Source of the DNA: Chitinophagales bacterium
GTDB taxonomy: Bacteria > Bacteroidota > Bacteroidia > Chitinophagales > UBA10324
DNA: 64,000 nt
Assembly: GCA_019694975.1 (NCBI GenBank)
Contig: JAIBAY010000001.1
Coordinates: 1-64,000 of the forward strand
Direction of reading: 5' to 3'
The position numbers were made by a program, and so were the translations under genes. Shown in pieces: positions 28,401-36,342 of the stretch (positions are counted from its first letter, which is position 1; each line of letters starts with the position of its first letter). Below the pieces are notes generated by a model. It did no database searches. It was not told the DNA's origin and saw only the letters and a program-made list of their open reading frames with translations.

Positions 28401-28513
28401 AAATGAATCTGAACAGCACTGAATTTTATGATGCATGGTACGAACGCATTTCATTTACGTTCAACATCAACCGGCTGCATCCTTTCAAAATCATGCGTAG
28501 CATTTCGCTATGA
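25415..28513 (+). CDS. M1-family metallopeptidase with C-terminal barrel-like extension
   Basis: 1032 residues. A signal peptide (FFLPVLLCSCLFGFAATA) precedes an M1 aminopeptidase: N-terminal beta domain, then the zinc site HEVGH at 387-391 with the third ligand Glu following in the NEREHPWMDEG region. DGMEYPMITVVS is the GxMEN-like substrate loop, in which M-E-Y replaces the usual M-E-N. After about residue 640 come some 390 residues of alternating amphipathic strands ending in ISFTFNINRLHPFKI, resembling an outer-membrane barrel rather than the normal M1 helical domain. This suggests a surface- or membrane-anchored peptidase (inference). The frame runs 59 codons upstream, but only ATG 25415 places the signal peptide at the N-terminus. 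Confidence 0.87.
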   Translation: MTCSRIKIFFLPVLLCSCLFGFAATADSAWQQQVNYRIDVTLDDSQHNLTGNITIEYINHSPDTLHFIWFHLWPNAYKNNNTAFAKQELENGSTEFYYAPPSDRGYIDQLDFRIDGHTAATTADPLHEDITKLLLPAPLLPDSSITITTPFHIKIPKTFSRFGHVGQSYQVTQWYPKPAVYDRYGWHQMPYLDQGEFYSEFGSFRVSITLPENYVVGATGTLLNDAENKWLDSLAAANRIQFEDGKQGIAEQPASPFAGDKPQNNFPASSPATKTLLYIADHVHDFAWFADKRYHVMKSKVMLPGKNTPVTTWALFLDQHAAQWKHAIHFVDSSVLYYSKWIGDYPYPQATAVEGALQAGDGMEYPMITVVSGGFGTKKSLETVIAHEVGHNWLYGILAFNEREHPWMDEGINSYYENRYVETRYPQQGLVPNLLAQPFDLTSYRRGYQNYLLYVFQAYRHEDQPMDINAADFTTLNYAGIVYAKTAVAFQYLAAYLGIENYDALMHQFYETWAFRHPYPEDLQHFFECNTHKELDWFFNQSIKTAAYLDYKLVYIGDTTQIGSSIYRKLTVRNKAAVKGPYSITALKNNLPAVAMWYGGFNGKMEVLFPDGDYDAFRIDQNADMPEVNRKNNTVRTSGLLPNAEKLRLQWLGSLDNPQRTQLFFTPTIGWNNYDKAWLGLALYNTFLPDKPLSFVVMPAYATGSNQLTGLGEVNLQLFPASSLFHRIDITSSAKSFHYAGDSFYGAEGNREYRFMKFMQQLQLGIRKKTARSLINQAITFRNIYLLTEMPEYFTATDKYNHQLFNQLTYVLQHKRAIQPFALSISLEEGTNEGHSFYLKSSFTGDYTFTYPRKKTGFQLRFFAGVMIASPEELVAADFHLGPTTGTKDYLFDEVYLGRTETSGFLSQQVAITEGGFKMRTDGVQPELGRSDTWITALNVKLPLPFFTPLFAFGDAGIAPDNINFKSFQFDAGIGLTLVPGIVEVYCPLLFSNDIKMNLNSTEFYDAWYERISFTFNINRLHPFKIMRSISL

Positions 28514-28538
28514 GCTATTCTGGCTGCGGACTATCCGA

Positions 28539-28739
28539 TTATTTTTTCCGCCAGGGAAGAAAAACAAAAAACAGATACACCAGCGCGCAAAAGGTAGTGA
28601 AGTAAATATTCGACCATGGCACTCTGCCGCCATCGTATCCGCCCAGTTTCACCACAATAATAAAAATGAGGTAAGCAATGATCAAATAGCCCACAATCCT
28701 GGCCAGAAGCGATTCATGAAATGGTTTGATATCCTTCAT
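28539..28739 (-). CDS. Small two-helix membrane protein
   Basis: 66 residues with two hydrophobic helices (about 12-31 and 43-60), a short YDGGRVPWSN loop between them and a positively charged end (PWRKK), so both ends face the cytosol. I do not recognise the family. It is convergent with the M1 peptidase (25-bp gap). A TATTTTAG box (7 of 8) lies at 28748-28755 on the minus strand, which supports a real gene. Confidence 0.6.
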   Translation of the reverse strand: MKDIKPFHESLLARIVGYLIIAYLIFIIVVKLGGYDGGRVPWSNIYFTTFCALVYLFFVFLPWRKK

Positions 28740-29107
28740 TTACGGCTAAAATAATGTCTTTGGAATACTCATTCACCGGAAGGCATGGTTGGGACTCAAT
28801 TTCGACTTTTTCTACAATTGGTCTCTCCGCCAACGGTGTTAAACCTCCCATTTGTCATCACTGCAATTCAAATTAATGATTCAGATAATCATACAAATAT
28901 TGATTTTGACTCCTATGCACGTGTCTTCAGAAACGTGTATGTTTTTTTATCAAAACGTGACGAGAACCTGATCAGCGGATGCTCTCAGTCTCCCGGAATT
29001 CTACCATACTACTCCTGCCTATTCTTAATTTTCGCGCGTATTACATAATTGCGGGCGAAGATGTTCTATTTTTACACCCGAAAAGTATTCCATAATCCTT
29101 GTCCATC
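28740..29107. other. Divergent intergenic gap
   Basis: It holds -7-like boxes for both neighbours (TATTTTAG minus at 28748-28755; TATTTTTA plus at 29067-29074). An 87-codon plus-strand frame in it has no protein-like features. Confidence 0.5.
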
Positions 29108-30652
29108 ATGTCAACAAAAGTATCTACCGGTTTTCTCAAAAAACTAAAACTGAAATCCATTTCATCCGGCGCTTCCACAGGAACAGACTGGCTGAAAACA
29201 ACAGGCGAAACACTTGAATCCTATTCACCGGCTGACGGAAAGCTGATCGGCAAAATACGGCTTGCTTCCCGTACTGATTATGAAGTGGTGGTGGCCACGG
29301 CGGAAAAGGCATTTCGTGAATGGCGCACGATTCCCGCCCCCAAACGCGGAGAGGTGGTGCGGCAGATCGGAGATGAACTTCGCAAAAACAAAGAAGCACT
29401 TGGTGCATTGGTTTCCTATGAGATGGGCAAAAGCCTTCAGGAAGGGTTGGGCGAAGTGCAGGAGATGATTGACATCTGCGACTTCGCCGTCGGACTATCC
29501 CGCCAATTGTATGGATTAACCATGCACAGTGAACGACCGAATCACCGCATGTATGAACAGTGGCATCCATTGGGCATCATCGGTGTCATCTCGGCATTCA
29601 ACTTTCCGGTAGCCGTGTGGTCGTGGAATGCCATGATCGCACTGGTTTGCGGCGATGTGGTAGTTTGGAAACCTTCTTCAAAAGTCATGTTATGTGCTGT
29701 GGCTACACAGCAGATTATTGCATCGGTGCTAAAAAGGAACCAGGTGCCCGAAGGTGTGCTGTGCCTTGTAGCCGGAAGTTCATCCGAAGTGGGTGATGTG
29801 ATGCTGGAGGATAAACGCGTTCCACTGATTTCCGCCACGGGTTCCACGCGCGTCGGCATCCGCGTGGCGCAAAAAGTGGGCGAACGCCTCGGCCGTTCCA
29901 TTCTTGAACTGGGCGGCAACAATGCCATCATCATATCCCAGCATGCCAATCTCGATCTGGCCATCCGTGCTGTGGCCTTTGGCGCCGTGGGCACGGCAGG
30001 GCAACGTTGCACAACCACCAGAAGGCTGATTATTCATGAAAAAGTGTATGATGAGGTGAAGAAGCGGCTCTTGAAAGTATACAGTCAGCTTACAATTGGC
30101 AATCCGCTTGATCCGGACAATCATGTGGGGCCGCTGATTGATAAAAAAGCTGTGGATGATTTTTTAAATGCCATTGAAAAGGTAAAAGCACAGGGCGGGA
30201 AAATCCTGATTGGCGGCAATGTGAAACAAGGCAAAGGTTTCAGCACCGGCTGTTATGTGGAACCCTGCATTGCTGAAGTGAAGGAAAATCTTGCCATCGT
30301 CAAGCATGAAACCTTCGCCCCTTTGCTGTATATCATGAAGTACAAGACCATGGAAGAGGCCATCCACCTGCACAATGATGTACCGCAGGGATTGTCATCC
30401 GCCATCTTTACGGAAAACATGATGGAGATGGAACACTTCCTCTCCATTGCCGGAAGCGACTGCGGCATTGCAAATGTAAATATCGGTACCAGCGGGGCGG
30501 AAATTGGTGGTGCCTTCGGCGGTGAAAAAGAAACCGGTGGCGGCCGTGAATCAGGCAGCGACAGCTGGAAGGCCTATATGCGCCGCCAAACCAATACCAT
30601 AAACTATGGCAAATCATTGCCATTGGCGCAGGGGATTAAGTTTGATGTGTAG
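29108..30652 (+). CDS. Aldehyde dehydrogenase, ALDH7 (antiquitin / alpha-aminoadipic semialdehyde) type
   Basis: 514 residues, soluble, NAD-dependent. The catalytic cysteine is C301 ([13 protein letters not shown]) and the general base E267 (ILELGGNNA). The Rossmann motif region [11 protein letters not shown] and WKPSSK are intact. The Cys motif [10 protein letters not shown] and the [23 protein letters not shown] segment are characteristic of ALDH7A1 and bacterial piperideine-6-carboxylate dehydrogenase (AmaB/Pcd), which oxidise alpha-aminoadipate semialdehyde in lysine catabolism. No lysine-degradation gene lies nearby. ATG 29108 is preferred over TTG 29099. Confidence 0.88.
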   Translation: MSTKVSTGFLKKLKLKSISSGASTGTDWLKTTGETLESYSPADGKLIGKIRLASRTDYEVVVATAEKAFREWRTIPAPKRGEVVRQIGDELRKNKEALGALVSYEMGKSLQEGLGEVQEMIDICDFAVGLSRQLYGLTMHSERPNHRMYEQWHPLGIIGVISAFNFPVAVWSWNAMIALVCGDVVVWKPSSKVMLCAVATQQIIASVLKRNQVPEGVLCLVAGSSSEVGDVMLEDKRVPLISATGSTRVGIRVAQKVGERLGRSILELGGNNAIIISQHANLDLAIRAVAFGAVGTAGQRCTTTRRLIIHEKVYDEVKKRLLKVYSQLTIGNPLDPDNHVGPLIDKKAVDDFLNAIEKVKAQGGKILIGGNVKQGKGFSTGCYVEPCIAEVKENLAIVKHETFAPLLYIMKYKTMEEAIHLHNDVPQGLSSAIFTENMMEMEHFLSIAGSDCGIANVNIGTSGAEIGGAFGGEKETGGGRESGSDSWKAYMRRQTNTINYGKSLPLAQGIKFDV

Positions 30653-30685
30653 TGTTTTGACAGTTTTGCTTTAGTATCGTTAGCA

Positions 30686-30733
30686 TGGATTTAATTCCAA
30701 TCCGGAGTGATTGAGAAGGGATTAATAATCCTT
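30686..30733. repeat. Short dispersed repeat, copy A
   Basis: Shares the pattern GGATTT..TTCCAATCCGGA, then GAGAAG, GGATT and TAATCC, with copy B at 30991-31040. The two are about 305 bp apart in direct orientation. Confidence 0.55.
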
Positions 30734-30990
30734 CGGGGTTGCTATGATTAGGGGCAATTTTTCTATAATCATATCATCCCTTTGGGATCTAGTTCACGGT
30801 TAGCATCTTTGCCGAACTTATTAATGTTTCAAAAAAAATACTTTTCACCTTTGTTGTTTTAATGCCCAGCGTTAACTGCAAACGCCAGCAAGAGAATTAC
30901 TTCAGACAAAGTTGGTGGTTTCCTTTCTCTGTAACATTGTGGCTGGAACTATATAACCACAAAGAGAACGGAGGGAGAACCTGTTAATCC

Positions 30991-31040
30991 GGATTTGTTT
31001 CCAATCCGGACATGCTGAGAAGAGGATTTTTAATCCTCTC
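30991..31040. repeat. Short dispersed repeat, copy B
   Basis: The direct partner of 30686-30733. The second half (AGAGGATTTTTAATCCTCT) is a near-perfect hairpin. Confidence 0.55.
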
Positions 31041-31084
31041 TGTAGCTGCCATTCTACGACGCAATCATTAATCAACTTTCCCCT

Positions 31085-31092
31085 TACCTTTG
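31085..31092 (+). promoter_or_regulatory. -7 box of the ABC-F gene (leaderless spacing)
   Basis: An exact TACCTTTG with 6 nt between its last base and ATG 31099. The in-frame TTG at 31090 overlaps the box and is rejected as a start. Confidence 0.6.
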
Positions 31093-31098
31093 CCGCCT

Positions 31099-33045
31099 AT
31101 GATTTCAATCAATGGCATTTCTGTTTTTCACGGCGGCGAAGCGCTTTTCGAGGATGTTTCTTTTTTCATAAACGATAAAGACCGTATCGGTCTCGTGGGC
31201 CGGAACGGTGCAGGAAAGTCGACGCTGATGAAAATACTGGCAGGAAACAATAATCCTGACACCGGCAGCATATCTTATCCCAAAGAGTTTACACGGGGTT
31301 ACCTTTCACAGGAACTTAATTTTCATGGTAATAAAACCGTACTGGCAGAGACGGAAACTGCCTTCCGCGAAATAAAAGCCCTGGAGAAAAGATACGATGA
31401 CCTGACCGACCGTGTCAGTCATCATGCAAGCCATGAAGCGCCAGACTACATGGATCTGCTCACGGAATGGCATGATGTAGGCCACCGGCTCGAAATACTT
31501 GGCATCGGGAAGTTAGAAGAACAGATGGAGCGCATCCTGACCGGCCTTGGATTTTCCCGCACCGACTTTTCAAGAAGCGTAGCTGAATTCAGCGGCGGCT
31601 GGCAGATGCGGATTGAACTGGCAAAACTGTTGCTGCAGAAACCTGATTTGCTGTTATTGGATGAGCCGACAAATCACCTTGATATTGAAGCCATCATCTG
31701 GCTGGAGGAATTTTTACAGGATTACGAAGGTGCCGTGTTGCTGGTTTCACACGACCGCGCTTTTCTTGATCGCGTCACCAACCGAACCATTGAAATCATC
31801 AACCGCAACATAGATGATTACCCTGCCTCCTATTCCAAATTTGTGGAGCTGCGGAAAGAACGCCGCGATCACCTGATGGCGCAGAAAAAAAACCAGGACA
31901 GGGAAATCAGGCAGACTGAAGTACTGATTGAGAAATTCCGCTATAAAGCATCGAAAGCAAAGTTTGCTCAATCACTGATCAAGCAGCTCGACCGTACCGA
32001 ACGTATTGAAGTGGATGATGAAGATAATTCGTCGATACGTTTTCGTTTTCCCGAAGGGCCACGTTCCGGCCAGTTGGTGTTTGAAGCAAAACATGTTGCC
32101 AAACGTTACGGCCATAAGGTGATCTTGAAAGACATCACGTTTCATGTAAACCGCGGCGACCGTATTGCCTTTGTAGGCAAAAACGGAGAAGGGAAAACGA
32201 CGATGGCAAAAATCATGGTGGGCGAAGAACCTGCAGACGGTGAAGTATCGCCAGGTTATAATGTAAAGATTGGTTTCTACGCTCAGCACCAGGCCGATCG
32301 CCTGGATGGCGATGAAACCGTTTTCCGGACGATTGATAAGATTGCGTCTTCTGACATGAGTTCGCGTGTCCGCAGTTTGCTGGGCGCCTTTCTTTTCCGT
32401 GGTGATGATGTCGATAAAAAAGTAAAAGTGCTTTCAGGAGGAGAAAAATCAAGGCTGGCACTTGCAAAATTACTACTCGAACCGGTGAATTGCCTGGTAC
32501 TGGATGAGCCTACCAATCACCTCGACATGCGTTCGAAAGAAGTGCTGAAAGAAGCGCTTAACAATTATGCCGGTACACTGATTGTCGTTTCACATGATCG
32601 CGATTTCCTCGACGGGCTGGTGAATAAGATATTCTATTTTAAGGATCATCATATCAGGGAATACCTTGGTGGCGTATATGACTTTCTTGAATCGCAGAAG
32701 ACGGCTTCCTTTCGCGAACTGGAATTGTCGAGGGGATTATCACCTGCAGCCGGCAAAACAGTAACTGCGGAAAAACCGAGGACAAACAACACCGAGGGTG
32801 ATAAACAAAAACAAAAAGAACTGAAAAAACTGGAACGGCAGGTAGCCGATGCGGAAAAGAAAATTGCGGAACTGGAATCAAACATAGCACATCTTGAAAT
32901 CAAGCTTTCTAAACCGGAATCACTCAGTGCCAGTGAATCGAAAGAAATTTATTCGCACTATGATAAACATAAAGTGCAACTCTCGGAGGAAATGAGCCGT
33001 TGGGAAAAGTTAGGCGCAGAAGTGGAACGGCTCAGGAATAATTAG
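31099..33045 (+). CDS. ABC-F family ribosome-associated ATPase
   Basis: 648 residues with two ABC domains and no membrane segment. Domain 1 has Walker A GRNGAGKST, signature FSGGWQMRIELAK and Walker B LLLLDEPTNHLD. Domain 2 has Walker A GKNGEGKTT, signature LSGGEKSRLALAK and LVLDEPTNHLD. A charged linker lies between them (about 240-330). The C-terminal 90 residues form a lysine/glutamate-rich coiled coil, as in Uup/YdiF-type members. ABC-F proteins bind the ribosomal E site and resolve stalled or hybrid states. The C-terminal coiled coil argues against EttA, which lacks it. A copy of the MITE-like repeat begins immediately after the stop codon. Confidence 0.92.
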   Translation: MISINGISVFHGGEALFEDVSFFINDKDRIGLVGRNGAGKSTLMKILAGNNNPDTGSISYPKEFTRGYLSQELNFHGNKTVLAETETAFREIKALEKRYDDLTDRVSHHASHEAPDYMDLLTEWHDVGHRLEILGIGKLEEQMERILTGLGFSRTDFSRSVAEFSGGWQMRIELAKLLLQKPDLLLLDEPTNHLDIEAIIWLEEFLQDYEGAVLLVSHDRAFLDRVTNRTIEIINRNIDDYPASYSKFVELRKERRDHLMAQKKNQDREIRQTEVLIEKFRYKASKAKFAQSLIKQLDRTERIEVDDEDNSSIRFRFPEGPRSGQLVFEAKHVAKRYGHKVILKDITFHVNRGDRIAFVGKNGEGKTTMAKIMVGEEPADGEVSPGYNVKIGFYAQHQADRLDGDETVFRTIDKIASSDMSSRVRSLLGAFLFRGDDVDKKVKVLSGGEKSRLALAKLLLEPVNCLVLDEPTNHLDMRSKEVLKEALNNYAGTLIVVSHDRDFLDGLVNKIFYFKDHHIREYLGGVYDFLESQKTASFRELELSRGLSPAAGKTVTAEKPRTNNTEGDKQKQKELKKLERQVADAEKKIAELESNIAHLEIKLSKPESLSASESKEIYSHYDKHKVQLSEEMSRWEKLGAEVERLRNN

Positions 33046-33138
33046 CAGCCATCTCAAAATACCTTGAGTCATCCTATACTTGTCTCAGGATCTCTTCCTA
33101 TTAAAAAGATGCGGAAATAAATTCGGCAGGACCGCCTT
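33046..33138. repeat. MITE-like repeat, copy 2 (right end lost)
   Basis: Starts right after the ABC-F stop codon with CAGCCATCTCAAAATACC and follows copy 1 (200-325) through both hairpins to ATAAATTCGGCAGGACCGCC. The right terminal inverted repeat is missing. Confidence 0.65.
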
Positions 33139-33432
33139 GTTTGAGCATAACGGTATCGTTTAGACATGATGACCTCTTGAGACCTGACAGCCATATTCCC
33201 ACATCACCCATACGATACAGTGAAAGATTCTTGATGCTGCGAGGCAACACAGATGAAGCGCATCATGCCTGATTCATGAGAACTTTTAAAATACAGTATT
33301 AATCATTTACAAGCAGCTGTATACCCTGAACCTGGATCCTTAAAATATTTGGCCCATGGCTAAAAGCCGCCACCTCCATTTCGTATTGGAACGGTGTTTG
33401 CAAAAGCAGCCACTGTACTAAATCCAAATGTT
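33046..33432. other. Intergenic region after ABC-F
   Basis: The first 93 bp are the repeat copy. In the remainder I see no ORF, only an AATATTTG near-match to the -7 box close to 33350 that could serve the DUF6600 gene. Confidence 0.45.
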
Positions 33433-34692
33433 ATGTACAGGTTCGCTAAAATGTTTGCAATACTTGTTGTGATAACAACGAGTTTGTGGATCACTCCACC
33501 CAAAGCTTCAGCGCAGGTGTCAGTCAGTTTTCAGTTGTTTTATGATCAGCTCAGTCCTTACGGTTCATGGGTTAGCTATCCAAATTATGGCTATGTCTGG
33601 CTGCCAAATGCCGGTCCCGGCTTCAGCCCATATGCAACCGCAGGGCATTGGGTTTTTACGGAATACGGATGGACGTGGGTTTCAGATTATGCCTGGGGAT
33701 GGGCCGCTTTTCACTACGGTCGCTGGATGTTTGATCCATATTACGGATGGCTGTGGGTACCAGACAATGTATGGGGACCGGCCTGGGTGGTGTGGAGATC
33801 GAATGCAAATTATTATGGATGGGCACCGTTAGGCCCGGGTATCAGCATTAATATGGCATTTGGACCGGGCTATTACATTCCGAATGACTGGTGGGTATTT
33901 GCACCCTGCTCTCACATCAACAGGCGCGATGTCTACAACTACTACGCACCGCGAACTAACAATATCACCATCATCAACAATACCACCATCATTAACCGAA
34001 CCTATGTTGATGAGCGGCAGCGCACCACGTATTCCTATGGCCCCGACCGGGATGGCGCTCAAAAAGCTACCGGCAGCACCATCAGCCCGCTCGCTATCAG
34101 GAACCGCGCTACACCCGGTGAAAGCGTAAGCGGCGGACAACTCAGCATCTATAAACCGCGCGTTGAGGCGGATGCTACGGGAGGGATCAAAGCTGCTCCT
34201 AAGAAAGTTACTGATCTGAAAACAGTGAGGAAGAGTGAACCAATCCGGGATCACACCTCACAGCAGCAGCATGAAAAAAGTTCGACCGTGGTGGTAAAAC
34301 CGGTTCCGCCGGCTAAACAGGTGCAGGTGAAAAAGTATGAACAAAAACCTGTGGACATCAAAACTAAAGGTACAGGCAATGATGTGTCACCTAAACAGGT
34401 ACCGAAGGAAAACAATACACAACCCAAGCAGCAAAGCATGCGGAATACCGTCAGTACCACTACCGTTGCCGGCGCAAAACCACGAAGCACACCGGCAACA
34501 ACTGATAGCCGCAAAAAACAGGAAACAGTTATCGATCATTCGAAACGCAGCACCACAAGTGAAGAAAAAGATGATGTGAGAGTAGCTGCAGCCAAAAATC
34601 CTGAAAAGAAAGTAATGAATGCATCAGAATTAAAATCATCCTCACAGGTTGCAACTGTAAAAAGATTGCCGGCTGAAAAAAATTGGAAATGA
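33433..34692 (+). CDS. DUF6600 secreted protein with aromatic YGW repeats
   Basis: 419 residues. The signal peptide (MYRFAKMFAILVVIT... ASAQ) is followed by a DUF6600-type domain (about 30-170), very rich in Trp, Tyr and Gly, in repeated short blocks: PYGSWVSYPNYGYVWLP, GHWVFTEYGWTWVSDYAWGW, HYGRWMFDPYYGWLWVPD. A hydrophilic tail of some 240 Lys/Thr/Gln-rich residues follows, probably unstructured and basic. The function of DUF6600 is unknown; aromatic Gly-rich repeats suggest cell-envelope or matrix association. ATG 33433 is chosen because it heads the signal peptide; the frame opens at GTG 33394. Confidence 0.8.
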   Translation: MYRFAKMFAILVVITTSLWITPPKASAQVSVSFQLFYDQLSPYGSWVSYPNYGYVWLPNAGPGFSPYATAGHWVFTEYGWTWVSDYAWGWAAFHYGRWMFDPYYGWLWVPDNVWGPAWVVWRSNANYYGWAPLGPGISINMAFGPGYYIPNDWWVFAPCSHINRRDVYNYYAPRTNNITIINNTTIINRTYVDERQRTTYSYGPDRDGAQKATGSTISPLAIRNRATPGESVSGGQLSIYKPRVEADATGGIKAAPKKVTDLKTVRKSEPIRDHTSQQQHEKSSTVVVKPVPPAKQVQVKKYEQKPVDIKTKGTGNDVSPKQVPKENNTQPKQQSMRNTVSTTTVAGAKPRSTPATTDSRKKQETVIDHSKRSTTSEEKDDVRVAAAKNPEKKVMNASELKSSSQVATVKRLPAEKNWK

Positions 34693-34767
34693 GCGGTAAG
34701 CAGTGGTGACAGGAAGATAGGCCGCAGGGTCAGCATGAAAACAGGCACAGATCCTTCAGCATTCTCC

Positions 34768-34799
34768 GGAAAGGTTTCAGCACTCACTGAAACCTTTCC
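34768..34799. other. Perfect 13-bp inverted repeat
   Basis: GGAAAGGTTTCAG (34768-34780) and CTGAAACCTTTCC (34787-34799) with a 6-nt loop. It lies 75 nt after the DUF6600 stop. Neither side has a T tract, so it is a weak or non-canonical terminator, or an mRNA 3' stabiliser. Confidence 0.6.
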
Positions 34800-34956
34800 T
34801 GCTTGTTGATGGCCAAACACCAGACTTCCGTAAATGAACAGCAATCAAAGTCATCAGTGCATGGCAACAGATTTGTCGCTCATATTTTAATGCAATGACA
34901 ATGCTTCGCAGTGCTTCCGGTAACCTATGATACATTGAACAGAAGCGAAGAACAGT

Positions 34957-34964
34957 TATTTTCG
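34957..34964 (+). promoter_or_regulatory. -7 box of the flavoprotein/polyferredoxin operon
   Basis: TATTTTCG (7 of 8 to TAnnTTTG), 25 nt before ATG 34990. Confidence 0.4.
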
Positions 34965-34989
34965 TACTATTCGAATCTTCAATTATCAG

Positions 34990-36342
34990 ATGCACATCGT
35001 TATTATTGGAAACGGTATTTCCGGCATTACTGCGGCAAGACATATCCGCAAAGGCAGCGATTTTCGTATCACCGTCATTTCAAAAGAAAGTGAATATTTT
35101 TTTTCCCGTACGGCACTTATGTATGTCTATATGGGTCATATGAAGTTTGAACATACAAAACCGTATGAAGACTGGTTTTGGAAAAAGAACCGGATAGACC
35201 TGATGCATGATGAAATCACGCAAGTGGACATACAAGGCAAATCGCTGATTCTGCATTCCGGTAAGATGATTGCTTATGATAAGCTGATCATAGCCTGTGG
35301 TTCCAGTTCAAGAAAATCCGGTTTACCCGGCGAAGATTTAAAAGGGGTACAGGGCCTGTACTCCAAACAGGATCTTGAAAGCATGGAAATTAACACGAAA
35401 AATATCAATCATGCAGTGATAGCAGGTGGAGGGTTGATTGGTATAGAGATGGTTGAAATGCTGACTTCACGGAATATACCGGTCACTTTCCTCGTACGCG
35501 AAAAACACTATTGGGAATCGGTATTGCCATATGAAGAATCGATGATGGTCAGCAAGCATATTATGGCAAGAAAAATTGACCTGAAACACAATACAAGACT
35601 AAAGGAAATATTGCCGGATCAGCAGGGACGCGTGAAAGGAATCGTTACTGACCAAAATGAAACCATAGCCTGTAGCTTTGTGGGAATTGCCATTGGCGTG
35701 GCACCTGCCATCGACTTCTTAAAAGGCAGTGGCATTGCCTGCAGGCGTGGCGTGCTGGTGAATAAATTTCTTGAAACCAATGTGCCGGATGTGTATGCCA
35801 TTGGAGATTGCGCTGAGTTCACCGAACGGCTCCCCTACCGGAAACATATCGAGCAGGTTTGGTATACAGGTAGAATAATGGGCGAAACGGTAGCTGCTAC
35901 CATATATAACAAGGCTACGGCATATAGCCCGGGCATATGGTTTAACTCAGCAAAATTTTTTGATTTGGAATACCAGACTTACGGCTGGGTTTTCCCCAGG
36001 CTCTTAAAAGAAGAACTGACATTTCACTGGGCAAATGCTGAAGCAAATGCAAGCCTTCGCATCAACTTTCAGCATGATACGCATGCCATAAACGGGGTAA
36101 TGACTTTGGGGATGCGGATGCGGCAGGATACATTTAATCAATGGATTGCGGAGAAGAAAACACTGGAATACGTTCTCGAACATTTGCCGGAAGCCAACTT
36201 CGATCCTGAGTTTTACCGGCAGCATGAACAGTCCATCATCAATCATTTCAATAACACCTTTGCGGGAAATGCTTTGCAGCTGAAATCAAAGCGCGGACCA
36301 AGCAGGAATACAGTTAACCCAACCTATTCAACAGGAGCATGA
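34990..36342 (+). CDS. FAD/NAD(P)-dependent pyridine-nucleotide disulfide-type oxidoreductase
   Basis: 450 residues. FAD binds at the N-terminal IIGNGISGITAARHI motif and at VYAIGDCAEF (about 270). NAD(P)H binds at VIAGGGLIGIEMVEML (about 140-155). The organisation matches rubredoxin/ferredoxin reductases and NirB-like flavoprotein domains, without an internal redox-active CxxxxC pair. The last 150 residues are an extra domain without a recognised family. The stop codon overlaps the next gene's ATG by 4 nt, so the protein is translationally coupled to a membrane polyferredoxin, its probable electron partner. It is cytosolic. Confidence 0.82.
   Translation: MHIVIIGNGISGITAARHIRKGSDFRITVISKESEYFFSRTALMYVYMGHMKFEHTKPYEDWFWKKNRIDLMHDEITQVDIQGKSLILHSGKMIAYDKLIIACGSSSRKSGLPGEDLKGVQGLYSKQDLESMEINTKNINHAVIAGGGLIGIEMVEMLTSRNIPVTFLVREKHYWESVLPYEESMMVSKHIMARKIDLKHNTRLKEILPDQQGRVKGIVTDQNETIACSFVGIAIGVAPAIDFLKGSGIACRRGVLVNKFLETNVPDVYAIGDCAEFTERLPYRKHIEQVWYTGRIMGETVAATIYNKATAYSPGIWFNSAKFFDLEYQTYGWVFPRLLKEELTFHWANAEANASLRINFQHDTHAINGVMTLGMRMRQDTFNQWIAEKKTLEYVLEHLPEANFDPEFYRQHEQSIINHFNNTFAGNALQLKSKRGPSRNTVNPTYSTGA

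Larger units (their letters stand above)
30653..31098. other. Intergenic region with two copies of a ~50-bp repeat
   Basis: No ORF. The region contains repeat copies at 30686-30733 and 30991-31040, sequence between them of the type '...ACCACAAAGAGAACGG...' that partly mirrors '...TGGTTTCCTTTCTCTGT...' upstream, and the ABC-F promoter box at its right edge. Confidence 0.5.

Noticed and set aside
28785..29048. 87-codon plus-strand ORF before the ALDH gene
   Set aside because: No hydrophobic pattern, family motif or start context; it overlaps the promoter regions of both neighbours.
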